Assembly (NCBI GenBank): GCA_030272585.1
Contig: BSYQ01000003.1
Span: 2,790,001-2,854,000 of the forward strand
Length of the DNA stretch: 64,000 nt
Direction: 5' to 3'
Origin: Bryopsis sp. KO-2023
Taxonomy: Eukaryota; Chlorophyta; Ulvophyceae; Bryopsidales; Bryopsidaceae
Notes under the pieces: generated by a model
The model's database searches: none
What the model was told of the DNA's origin: nothing
The model's input: only the letters and a program-made list of their open reading frames with translations
In this document: piece after piece, positions 43,477 to 52,724 of the stretch
Numbering within the stretch: the first letter of the stretch is position 1
How the letters are laid out: each line of letters opens with the position of its first letter
Program-made: the position numbers and the translations under genes

Positions 43477-45773
43477 TTTTATTTGTACCGGAATGCGTTG
43501 AAGTTTTGGAATCGACTGATGCAATTGCCGGCGACGCATCCCACGCGGGCGATGCTGTTCTGGTTGCGTGGTCAGCCGGATTCTCGGCGTTCTTGGTGGG
43601 TCCAGTTTCGTGATATGGTGAGACGCTCTGTTCCACAGTTCGATGGGTTTGTGGAGGTGGACGTGGCGACCTGGGCGCGTGCCTACAAGGCAGATATTGT
43701 GGGTCAGTTGCGTTCTCGACATCCGCGTATCGTGGCGTATTACAATCGGTTCAAACCGACGTTTTGTTACACGAACGCGTTGTCTTCTTTTACGGATTTG
43801 GGTTTGCGTACGACTTGGGTGCGTTTTCGGGCTCGTCTTCACGGTTTGGAGATCGATGCTGTGGACTTGAGTGATAGAGACGTGCCTTTGAACGAGAGGT
43901 ATTGTCCGTTCTGTTTGGATGCTGGGGTTTCGACGCCTGAAAACGAGGTGCATTTTCTTTTTGCTTGTCCGCTTTATGTGCGGTTGCGTGTGAACTCGGT
44001 CGTGGAAGAGAGTCGTGGCTCTCTGTTTCGTTTGTTTAATTGTCCGGGGCAGGTTCGTGTGGCTGTTCATATTCGCCGGGCGCTCGCCTTGCGTAGGGAG
44101 TGGTTGGACGCTCGCTCGTTGTGAGCTTGTAGCGACTGGTGGTGTTTGTTTTTCGTTGTTCTGGATGTTTCGTTTGATGGGGAAGTTGATGTTCTTTGTT
44201 GTTTGCTCTGTTTGTTGGGCGCTCGCTATGGTTTTCTGAGTTGGAAGCGACCGATTCTTGTGTTTGGTTTTATGTTTTGACGTTTGGGCTCTTTCTTGAG
44301 TTTCGATTGGGGATTTCTGGTTTCAGAAACAGAAACAGAAACAGAATTACAAGTTGCGTAGGGCAAACCGCCCTGTTGCAACGACATACATGAGTGAATT
44401 GTGTCCCAACGTTCGAAGCAAGGCAAAAGCCTCTGAATGTAATCAACTCCTAAATGAACAAAATCTCCTAAAACAAAAAAGTTCCAACGTCGCTGAAACC
44501 AGAAATCCCCAATCGAAACTCAAGAAAGAGCCCAAACGTCAAAACATAAAACCAAACACAAGAATCGGTCGCTTCCAACTCAGAAACCCAGAGCGAGCGC
44601 CCAACAAACAAAGCAAACAACAAAGAACACCAACTTCCCCATCAAACGAAACATCCAGAACAACGAAAAACAAACACCACCAGTCGCGACAAGCCCACTA
44701 CGAACGAGCGTCCAACCACTCCCTACGCAAGGCGAGCGCCCGGCGAATATAAACAGCCACACGAACCTGCCCCGGACAATTAAACAAACGAAACAGAGAG
44801 CCACGACTCTCTTCCACGACCGAGTTCACACGCAACCGCACATAAAGCGGACAAGCAAAAAGAAAATGCACCTCGTTTTCAGGCGTCGAAACCCCAGCGG
44901 CCAAACAAAACGGACAATACCTCTCGTTCAAAGGCACGTCTCTATCACTCAAGTCCACAGCATCGATCTCCAAACCGTGAAGACGAGCCCGAAAACGCAC
45001 CCAAGTCGTACGCAAACCCAAATCCGTAAAAGAAGACAGCGCCTTCGTGTAACAAAACGTCGGTTTGAACCGATTGTAATACGCCACGATACGCGGATGT
45101 CGAGAACGCAACTGACCCACAATATCTGCCTTATAGGCACGCGCCCAGGTCGCCACGTCCACCTCCACAAACCCATCGAACTGTGGAACAAAGCGTCTCA
45201 CCATATCACGAAACTGGACCCACCAAGAACGCCGAGAATCCGGCTGACCACGCAACCAGAACAGCATCGCCCGCGTGGGATGCGTCGCCGGCAATTGCAT
45301 CAGGCGATTCCAAAACTTCAACGCGTTCCGGTACAAATAAAACGTGACCGGCAAAACACCACACTCCAAATACACGAAATTCTTCAGCGCCCTCGTCGGA
45401 AGACGTAGCACCGATTTTAGGTAACGCACCAACAGATCGTTCAGCTCCCGCTTGTGCTGCTGAGTCAGAAAGAACACCCAAACCGGCGCAGCATACTGCA
45501 CCTTCCCCAAAACGTACATCTTGAAGAGAGCCACCAGAGTCCGTGGATCCCTCAAACCGATCTCAAACGCCCTCGCACGCAAACGCCCAACAGCCACGTT
45601 GGTTTCAGAGACGTTGGAGATCTTTTTTTGTTTTAGGAGATTTTGTTCATTTAGGAGTTGATTACATTCAGAGGCTTTTGCCTTGCTTCGAACGTTGGGA
45701 CACGCTTCACTCATGTATGTCGTTGCAACAGGGCGGTTTGCCCTACGCAACTTGTAATTCTGTTTCTGTTTCT
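43477..45773 (+). mobile_element. Unit-embedded LINE-A (U7), split by LINE-A
   Basis: Embedded LINE-A in two pieces, 43477-44326 and 45601-45773, separated by an antisense LINE-A. Confidence 0.85.
44327..45600 (-). mobile_element. 5'-truncated LINE-A in the LINE-A 3' UTR, antisense
   Basis: 1274 bp with (CAGAAA)n tail, 3' UTR and last ~300 codons of ORF2 (45600-44698). Flanked by an 8-bp duplication ggtttcag at 44319-44326 and 45601-45608. It is closest in sequence to the full-length LINE-A at 5922-11574, sharing for example the aaggcgctgtc variant. Confidence 0.9.
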
Positions 45774-47023
45774 GAGTCGGTCACGATTGGAAACGTTAGA
45801 TGAACATTTGTTTCATCAATATGGTGATGAGAGCGTGTGGGAATATCCAGATGGTTATTTGGAGGTTCTTTGCTCTGAGGAGGATTGAGTTCTGGGTTTG
45901 GATGATGAGTTCTAGTCCTACACTCGGGACGTTTTGTGGACGTTTGTGTTCTTGGTTATTTTTTCGTTGTCGGGCGCTCGCTTTGGTCTTCTGTGTTTGC
46001 AGCGACCGATTCTGGTGTTTGTGGTGCTTTTGTTTCGAGGTTTGGGCTCTTTCTCGAGTCTCGATCGGGTATTTCAGGTTTCAGAGATGTAAGAGATCTT
46101 TTTATTTTTAGGACATTTCGTTTTTTAGGAGATGCATACAGAAAGAGGCTTTTGCCTTGCTTCCAACGTTGGGACAACGATTCACTCATGTATGTCGTTG
46201 CAACAGGGCGGTTTGCCCTACGCAACTTGTAATTCTGTTTCTGTTTCTGTTTCACCCCCAGCTTTTGTGCCAACATGAACAACGGTTCATCGGGTTGGTT
46301 GATGATCATTTCCATCGCATCCGCCTTTTGTTTTTCGGGCACCACCTCCGATTCCAAAATTGCATGAAGTCCCCCCCCGATTTGCCCGTCTTGTCGGGGT
46401 ATCAGGTTACTCGTCGTCCATTATTGCAGACATCATAAATAAAAACTTTCGTCAGAAAAGCCTCAGCGTGAGCAAAGGTCCTTGCTGAAAAAAGGAGTTG
46501 GTCTGTGAGTGAGCTTTGTGGTTTGTGGTGCACGGGGAAATTGAGGATTGTTTTTCGTGGACGACTATTCCTTGTCCTGTTTGTTAGTCCAAGACCAAGA
46601 CCACGTACTTCCTTTTTTCTTTTTCTGTCCCGCAGATCGTTCGTTTTGGTGTCCCGCAGATCGTTCGCTTTGGTGTCCTCCAGTCACGACGAGTGTCGAC
46701 CACCCACGCCGGAGTGGCGACCTTTTCAGCGACCACGACTTGTTTTGATTACCCTTTCGTTCGTGTCAACACGTAGTGGCGCTCTCTTTCTCTGTCCGAC
46801 TCCGCCACGAGTGTTTCTGTCGCCTTTCACTGTTCCACTTTGGGACAAAGGCACCCAGTGGCCAACTGTGCCGACAAATCAACTCGAGTCCTTCCTTGCA
46901 CACAATAGCGAACGCCCTTTGTCAAAAAGTACTGACGTCCAAGTTTATACCCAGCACTAACGACGTTTTCTACTTTTACCAAGACGTCAGGAAGTCAAAA
47001 TCCTTCCCACAACGACTCAATCG

Positions 47024-47233
47024 GTGTTCCGGGTTTCTTTTTCTTGGGAACGTTTTTTGGCAATACTTTCTGATACATTGATTCCTTAGTGATGGGTCTC
47101 TCGTTGATTGTACTGGGGTTTTATTGGAGACTTCATCTTCTGTGGACTTTTGGACATGGCTGAGACATTGTGTGTGGTTGCAACAGGGCGGATTGGCCCT
47201 TCGCAACATGTAATTTCTGTTTCTGTTTCTGTT
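47024..47233 (+). mobile_element. 5'-truncated LINE-B (210 bp)
   Basis: LINE-B 3' UTR, hairpin and (TTTCTG)n tail inserted just upstream of the orphan ATG (47287). Flanked by the 7-bp duplication tcaatcg at 47017-47023 and 47234-47240. The other units have the empty site. Confidence 0.88.
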
Positions 47234-48232
47234 TCAATCGACTCAGCCAGCACGCACCCAACACGCGACTGACACAACTCTTCACGATGGCAAGCCGCAA
47301 GAGCGAAGAAACAGACCCCCAAGAGCCAAAGTTCCGCTGGTCGAAAAAAGTTGTTACTTGAAAGATGGTACAGATCTCGCTGAAAAAAACAGATGGCTTT
47401 TCGATTCTTGCCTTCAGTTGGGTGTTATCGTCGCATCAAAAACGATGGTCTGGTCGACAAGAACGACTCCAAAATATATCTGGACACCCAAGGGGCTCTC
47501 TTTTCGACCAGGCCACCGGTTTCGACACCGACAAGAGGTTTCTGGGCGCGAGGAAAACATCCTCACTGAGCTTCTTTGTATGTTGGGTGCTGCAGTGTTT
47601 GCTGACATGTGTACTCAGACAGATCGCAGTTCTCTGGTACCAAACACATTGGTGGAGGGATTCGTTGAGACTGATGTGGCTTTCGCAACCCAAAAGGATG
47701 CTATGGAGAGTGTTACGTCTGGGCTTTCTTCACTTGAATCGAAGTTGCTTTCGGCGGAAGCACAGTTATCGCGATATGAGGTGGCTTTGACACGTGTGGA
47801 TGCTTTGCCAACAACTGAAGAGACCATCTCCTTGCGATCCGAATGGATCAGTGAGATGAACACTCAACAGGCTTTGTTGACAACATTGCGCGCTACAGTT
47901 GCATTGGCCGATCTTGCATCTGGTGTGGCTGATGGTGAGCGGTCAGGGTCAGCCCCACCAAGTGTGGCTTCTAGTCGATCTCTGATGGGGGAGATGCCTG
48001 CTGCTGGTACATCGTGGCCTAATTATGTCACATTACATGCTTCTGTGCTTGCGCAAGGACGTCGTTTCATAGAGTCACGGGCTGAGTTAAAAATGCTTTA
48101 CTCGCATGTGGATTTGTAAGAGGGCTTGCCATCGTCTCGGGAGGTGGTTGATGCACGTTCTCATTTGAACACCCAGATATCGGGGTTTGTCTCTTCTTAT
48201 AAGCTTGCTAGGGATGAGTACTTCAGGAGTCG

Positions 48233-48931
48233 TTTTATTTGTACCGGAATGCGTTGAAGTTTTGGAATCGACTGATGCAATTGCCGGCGACGCATCCCAC
48301 GCGGGCGATGCTGTTCTGGTTGCGTGGTCAGCCGGATTCTCGGCGTTCTTGGTGGGTCCAGTTTCGTGATATGGTGAGACGCTCTGTTCCACAGTTCGAT
48401 GGGTTTGTGGAGGTGGACGTGGCGACCTGGGCGCGTGCCTACAAGGCAGATATTGTGGGTCAGTTGCGTTCTCGACATCCGCGTATCGTGGCGTATTACA
48501 ATCGGTTCAAACCGACGTTTTGTTACACGAACGCGTTGTCTTCTTTTACGGATTTGGGTTTGCGTACGACTTGGGTGCGTTTTCGGGCTCGTCTTCACGG
48601 TTTGGAGATCGATGCTGTGGACTTGAGTGATAGAGACGTGCCTTTGAACGAGAGGTATTGTCCGTTCTGTTTGGATGCTGGGGTTTCGACGCCTGAAAAC
48701 GAGGTGCATTTTCTTTTTGCTTGTCCGCTTTATGTGCGGTTGCGTGTGAACTCGGTCGTGGAAGAGAGTCGTGGCTCTCTGTTTCGTTTGTTTAATTGTC
48801 CGGGGCAGGTTCGTGTGGCTGTTCATATTCGCTGGGCGCTCGCCTTGCGTAGGGAGTGGTTGGACGCTCGCTCGTTGTGAGCTTGTAGCGACTGGTGGTG
48901 TTTGTTTTTCGTTGTTCTGGATGTTTCGTTT
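48233..48931 (+). mobile_element. Unit-embedded LINE-A (U8), left part
   Basis: ORF2 remnant with TTG-TGA end at 48876-48880 and the first ~50 bp of the 3' UTR, cut at 48931. Confidence 0.8.
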
Positions 48932-49199
48932 TTATGACGGAAAATCGTTGGGGCAGTCCCACCCAAGAACACGGACACACATGAACACTAGGTAATAAAA
49001 ATACAGCATCTTAAAATAAAAACCAGAATTGTCCCAATAAACACAGCCATTGTTTTGATAGAATCATTTTGCCTTCTCAAAGAAGAATATCCCAGTTTGG
49101 CTTTTCGGAGCCAGAGAGCGACAAAAATCCATAAAAATCCATTTATCCAAACTTCCTAATGTAATTCAAAAAACCGATAGACCGGGCGGGTGGGTGGGA
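48932..49199. other. Unassigned AT-rich segment
   Basis: AT-rich stretch with no ORF of note between the array break and an LTR remnant. It contains several aaataaaa-like signals (about 48995-49020). I see no repeat partner in the window. Confidence 0.4.
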
Positions 49200-49472
49200 G
49201 AGCAGAAAAGTGGTTAGCAAAACAAATGGCCCGTGTTACGACGAATCAGGGGGATGAGGTGAATTGTGGGGACAGTTTGTATGTCAGACCGGGGGGAGAT
49301 ATAAAAAGGAACGCGGGAAAGGAAGTGTAGCTCCGGGTTTGGGCAGGCTGTGATTGTGTAAGCGCGCTTAAAGTACTGTGTCCCCGTGTTTTGGAACGAC
49401 CCCCCTTATTGGTTTCGGAGCCAGGTTTCGACGGGATGGCTGAGGAGCGTGGACGGAGGAATCCATTGCGCC
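49200..49472 (+). mobile_element. LTR remnant with primer-binding site (unrelated LTR)
   Basis: Probable 3' part of an LTR: TATA box tataaaaa at 49300-49307, then ~100 bp, then a primer-binding site TGGTTTCGGAGCCAGG from 49410. The site continues into tttcga, which matches the T-arm side of an initiator-Met tRNA. The left limit is not defined. The leader after the site is cut after ~40 bp by the Ty3/gypsy LTR. Confidence 0.55.
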
Positions 49473-49894
49473 TGTTAGTCTTTTAGCGCTATACGAGGTA
49501 GTTTGGGATAGAGCCGAGGGTGGCTGACGCATGCGGGTTCGCGAGTAAGACAGATTAGACCCAGAGTTTGGGGCATGCGTCAGCGTACTACACTTAGGGG
49601 TACTTAAGAGGCCCACTCGTTGTTTTGACATTCACTTTATTTTGTAAGAACTCGGGATTCGTGGGATTGGTGTGTTCCCGCTTGTGTGTGAGTTTGTGTG
49701 TGTGTGTGTTAAGTGTTTGCCTGACGCAATCACTTCCCAACCCAAGTGCTCTAGTAGCGTTCACAACCGCGCTAGCTAGAGAGTTGTCTAAACCAACAAA
49801 CCCCACAAGTATACTTGCGTTAGCCAGCAAGTTATCACGAATCCAATCAACACAGCCGACCACTATTGCGTCACCCACAAGCTTCACTATCAAT
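49473..49894 (+). mobile_element. 5' LTR of the Ty3/gypsy element
   Basis: 422 bp starting TGTTAG and ending TATCAAT. It differs from the 3' LTR (59148-59569) at only two positions (gacattcac/gacgttcac and one T/A in the TG-rich stretch). It contains a 12-bp inverted repeat and a (TG)n run. No target duplication is found around the pair. Confidence 0.9.
49523..49584. promoter_or_regulatory. 12-bp inverted repeat in the LTR
   Basis: GCTGACGCATGC (49523-49534) and its exact complement (49573-49584) enclose 38 bp. TGACGCA resembles a bZIP (CRE/AP-1-like) half site. The pair is repeated in the 3' LTR at 59198-59259. Could be an enhancer or an RNA hairpin. Confidence 0.5.
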
Positions 49895-49910
49895 TGGTTT
49901 CGGAGCTGGG
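49895..49910 (+). other. Primer-binding site of the Ty3/gypsy element
   Basis: TGGTTTCGGAGCTGGG directly after the 5' LTR. The plant initiator-Met site is TGGTATCAGAGCCAGG, so an initiator-Met-like tRNA primer is likely. The same first 12 bases follow two other LTR remnants, at 49410 and 61846. Confidence 0.6.
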
Positions 49911-50037
49911 CAAGAACTTTAAGTTCTTGAGATCGAAACTTGTGAACGTGGCGCAACAAACGTTTTTGTTTGTTTGTTTGGTAGAGAGAAACTCCAACCG
50001 TGGTTGTTGAGTACTCCCAAATAGTGGCTGAGAGACC

Positions 50038-52689
50038 ATGGCTGACCGTGAACACGCATTGGCAGTGCGCGAGCCTCAAGTTGAAGAGCCAGGGATTGAA
50101 CCTGAGTTCGATGAGGAATTGCCTGACGCACCCAATGTTGTGTATCAACAAATAAACGTCCAGAACATCCACAATGTCCAGCAAGCAGCTGTCGACATAG
50201 ACATGGGAGCTGATGCGGAAGCCTTGAGAGAGGATGTGGATGCGGTCCATGACCGTGTGGACGATTTAGCCCACGGGCTAAGGGGTCACCTGCAGCAAGT
50301 TGACCAGACACTGGGGCAGAGGCTAGCCCATGCTGAGGCCTCTGTGTCGAACCAACTGGCTGGCGCATCAGAGGTGATCGGGCAGGCGCTGGAAACACAG
50401 CACCAGCATGCGCAACAGGTTGAGGCCACACAGCATGCGGTGGTGTCGCAACAGCAGAAGCTGGATTCAGTAGCGGCTCAACATAGTCGATACGAGCAGA
50501 GGCTATTACGCCAAGATATCGACCATAGAAAAGAAAGAGCCGAGATCAAAGCTTCTGTGGACGCAATAACGAGGAGAATGGATGCCGCAGACATTCTAGC
50601 GGACTCTCGTTTTGCTGACCTAAAAGAAGCAACTGAAGCATCAGCACTTCAGTTAAAACAACTCTCCGAGTTATCCCTTGTTCAAGGGCGGAGAATTGAA
50701 GGCTTATTAGGAACTGTTGCGGATTCCAACGAAAAAGTCGAACGGACTCTAGAATTGTTTCGGGAGTCCTTGCATAAGCAAGGTGCTGAGGTGAAGCGTT
50801 TGCAGAGCTCCAGAGTAGCAATTCAAAAAGATTTGATTGCCTTGGAGAAAAAGGCATCCAAGACCTGGGATCAGCAGCAAGATGCAGCTGATGTGGTTGC
50901 CTTAAGATTATCTGGCCTGGAACGAAGCATGGAGGATGTGAGTGGCGGAAGTCAGAGTGCCCAAAGTGGAAGTGATGCTCGTGCAGTATCACCAGAGCGA
51001 GAAGAATCAACTTCCCCTGAGCCTGAGGACTCAGCCTTTGGGATGCCGCTGCCGAAGAAATCAGTAAAGCAGTTGGCTGCATCATGGCCGCCACTAGACC
51101 AGAGCTTCGCGGTAGGAATGGTTGGGGCAGGAACCTCAACAATACCGGCTCCTCCAGCAGTACAGGTCGAGGAGGGTGAAATTGTTGCTGCAGAAGCACC
51201 ACCATGCACTGCAGTGGATAGCGCACCAGACGCTGATTTCACATTCCCTCAGTTGATACCTCCAAGTACAAGAGCTCAGCCTGGAGTACGCATCTCAGAA
51301 CCCGACTCTGCCGATGGATCACGTAGACCCACACGAACTAACCCAAGAGTTCTCTCCTCAGCAGAAGTGTTATATCAAATTGACCTTGAGCGTGCTAAGG
51401 CACAGGTCAGAGACGAGAAAGGAAAAGAACCCATGCAGATCCCCACCCGTACTGGAAGATTGGGACTTGGGTTAAGTGCTTTGGGAGCAAGGGTAGAAAA
51501 TAATCCCTTTGCTGCACTTGGTTCATATGAGTCTACTGGTGGACCCAGTCGAGTTCCTCGCATGCGAGGTAACTTTGGAGACCCTGGTGATGACGACCCA
51601 GATGATGATGGCGGTGATGATTACCGCGACAGACGAAACCGCCCACCTTCCCGCATTCCAGGTGCGCCTGATGGCGGAGGAGGTGGTGGCGGCGGTGGAG
51701 ATGGTGGAGGCGGTGGACCTCCCGGTGGACCTCCTGATGGAGGTGGAGGTGGAGGTGGCGCTGGACCGGCAGGCCCAGGACCTCCTAGGCAAGGACAGTG
51801 GTTGCCTAGCACCGTCAAGTTGCAAATGCCTCGCGCATTCAACGGAAGTGGAGAACCAAAAGCCCGTAAATGGCAAGTGCTCATGACGCGGTACTTGAGA
51901 ACCTGCGGAGTGCATGAAGCACAGTGGCAGTCGATTATGGCCACTAACCTTTATGGGGCTGCCTCGGATTGGTTAACGATGCAAGAATTGAAAATTCACC
52001 GAGGTGAAAGACCACCCTTCCGTGACTGGATGGACTTCATGGATGGCTTAGCTACAGCTTTCGAATTCTCTAGTGATCGAGATGAAGCGTGGCGTGACCT
52101 CCATAAACTCAAGCAGACTGGAACCGTGAAACAGTTCGTCAAAGAGTTTCAGCGGTTAGTCTTGAGGATTCCAGACCTCGAAGAGGATCACCAGTATTTG
52201 CTCTTCGTGGATGGACTTAAAAGTGAAGTTCAGAAGTTAGTCGCAGCAACGGTACCTCGAGATGTCGAGGCCGCCATCATATCAGCCGAACGATTGGAAG
52301 CCCTTGGAGTTGGAACACAAGGCCAAGGAGGGCAAACCAATCAGAAAAAGAAAGGAGTCTGGCGTGGTGGAAGAAAGAAGAAAGGCCAGAATCAGGGTCA
52401 GCAGCAGCAGAACCCCACACCACCAGCCCAAGCACCACCACAAGCTGCCGCAGGAGTGCAACAGCAGCAGCAACAGCAACAAGGACGAGGAGGAGGACGT
52501 GGTGGTGGTGGACGTGGACGCGGTGGTGGTAACCGTGGAAGAGGACAAGCCAATCAGGGAAGACAGAACCCCCAGGGGGGAGGGGGATATAATTGTTATC
52601 TTTGTGGAAAGAAGGGTCATCCTGTGAGGCAATGTCCTAGATTGGAGGAGGTGAAAAACCTCCCCGATGTAAAAAAAATGTTAAACTGA
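50038..52689 (+). CDS. gag: Gag polyprotein of the Ty3/gypsy element
   Basis: 883 codons, ATG 50038 (agaccATGG) to TGA 52687-52689. The N-terminal ~330 residues are largely coiled coil (Gln/Glu/Ala-rich). Then an acidic/Pro stretch, a Gly-rich segment (~545-585), the retrotransposon gag (capsid-like) domain ~590-760, a Gln/Gly/Arg-rich RNA-binding region ~780-845, and a zinc knuckle C-X2-C-X4-H-X4-C at 853-866. Gag forms the particle and packages RNA. It is longer than most Ty3 Gags because of the coiled-coil N-terminus. The last codons form the frameshift site. Confidence 0.92.
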   Translation: MADREHALAVREPQVEEPGIEPEFDEELPDAPNVVYQQINVQNIHNVQQAAVDIDMGADAEALREDVDAVHDRVDDLAHGLRGHLQQVDQTLGQRLAHAEASVSNQLAGASEVIGQALETQHQHAQQVEATQHAVVSQQQKLDSVAAQHSRYEQRLLRQDIDHRKERAEIKASVDAITRRMDAADILADSRFADLKEATEASALQLKQLSELSLVQGRRIEGLLGTVADSNEKVERTLELFRESLHKQGAEVKRLQSSRVAIQKDLIALEKKASKTWDQQQDAADVVALRLSGLERSMEDVSGGSQSAQSGSDARAVSPEREESTSPEPEDSAFGMPLPKKSVKQLAASWPPLDQSFAVGMVGAGTSTIPAPPAVQVEEGEIVAAEAPPCTAVDSAPDADFTFPQLIPPSTRAQPGVRISEPDSADGSRRPTRTNPRVLSSAEVLYQIDLERAKAQVRDEKGKEPMQIPTRTGRLGLGLSALGARVENNPFAALGSYESTGGPSRVPRMRGNFGDPGDDDPDDDGGDDYRDRRNRPPSRIPGAPDGGGGGGGGGDGGGGGPPGGPPDGGGGGGGAGPAGPGPPRQGQWLPSTVKLQMPRAFNGSGEPKARKWQVLMTRYLRTCGVHEAQWQSIMATNLYGAASDWLTMQELKIHRGERPPFRDWMDFMDGLATAFEFSSDRDEAWRDLHKLKQTGTVKQFVKEFQRLVLRIPDLEEDHQYLLFVDGLKSEVQKLVAATVPRDVEAAIISAERLEALGVGTQGQGGQTNQKKKGVWRGGRKKKGQNQGQQQQNPTPPAQAPPQAAAGVQQQQQQQQGRGGGRGGGGRGRGGGNRGRGQANQGRQNPQGGGGYNCYLCGKKGHPVRQCPRLEEVKNLPDVKKMLN

Positions 52690-52724
52690 CCGCCAGGCAG
52701 GAAACTGCTTCGTCTGAGCCTGGC
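52671..52724 (+). promoter_or_regulatory. -1 frameshift signal between gag and pol
   Basis: Slippery heptamer A-AAA-AAA at 52671-52677 in the gag frame (gtA AAA AAA atg), 9 nt before the gag TGA. A 7-bp stem follows: GCCAGGC (52692-52698) with GCCTGGC (52718-52724), 14 nt after the heptamer. The pol frame is open from the heptamer onward. All three elements of a canonical -1 site are present. Confidence 0.75.

Larger units (their letters stand above)
41848..46390 (+). repeat. Array unit U7, with antisense LINE-A inside
   Basis: 3261-bp unit plus a 1282-bp insertion (with duplication) in its embedded LINE-A. Orphan ORF intact. Confidence 0.88.
46391..48931 (+). repeat. Array unit U8 (left part, interrupted)
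   Basis: Last visible unit. It carries a short sense LINE-B (47024-47233). Its embedded LINE-A stops at gatgtttcgttt (48931), and the matching continuation, tgatggggaagttgatg, is found 12.5 kb away at 61443. Confidence 0.85.

Noticed and set aside
1..48931. Array as an assembly artefact
   Set aside because: Not excluded, but units differ by specific variants and carry distinct insertions with their own target duplications, which simple assembly duplication would not create.
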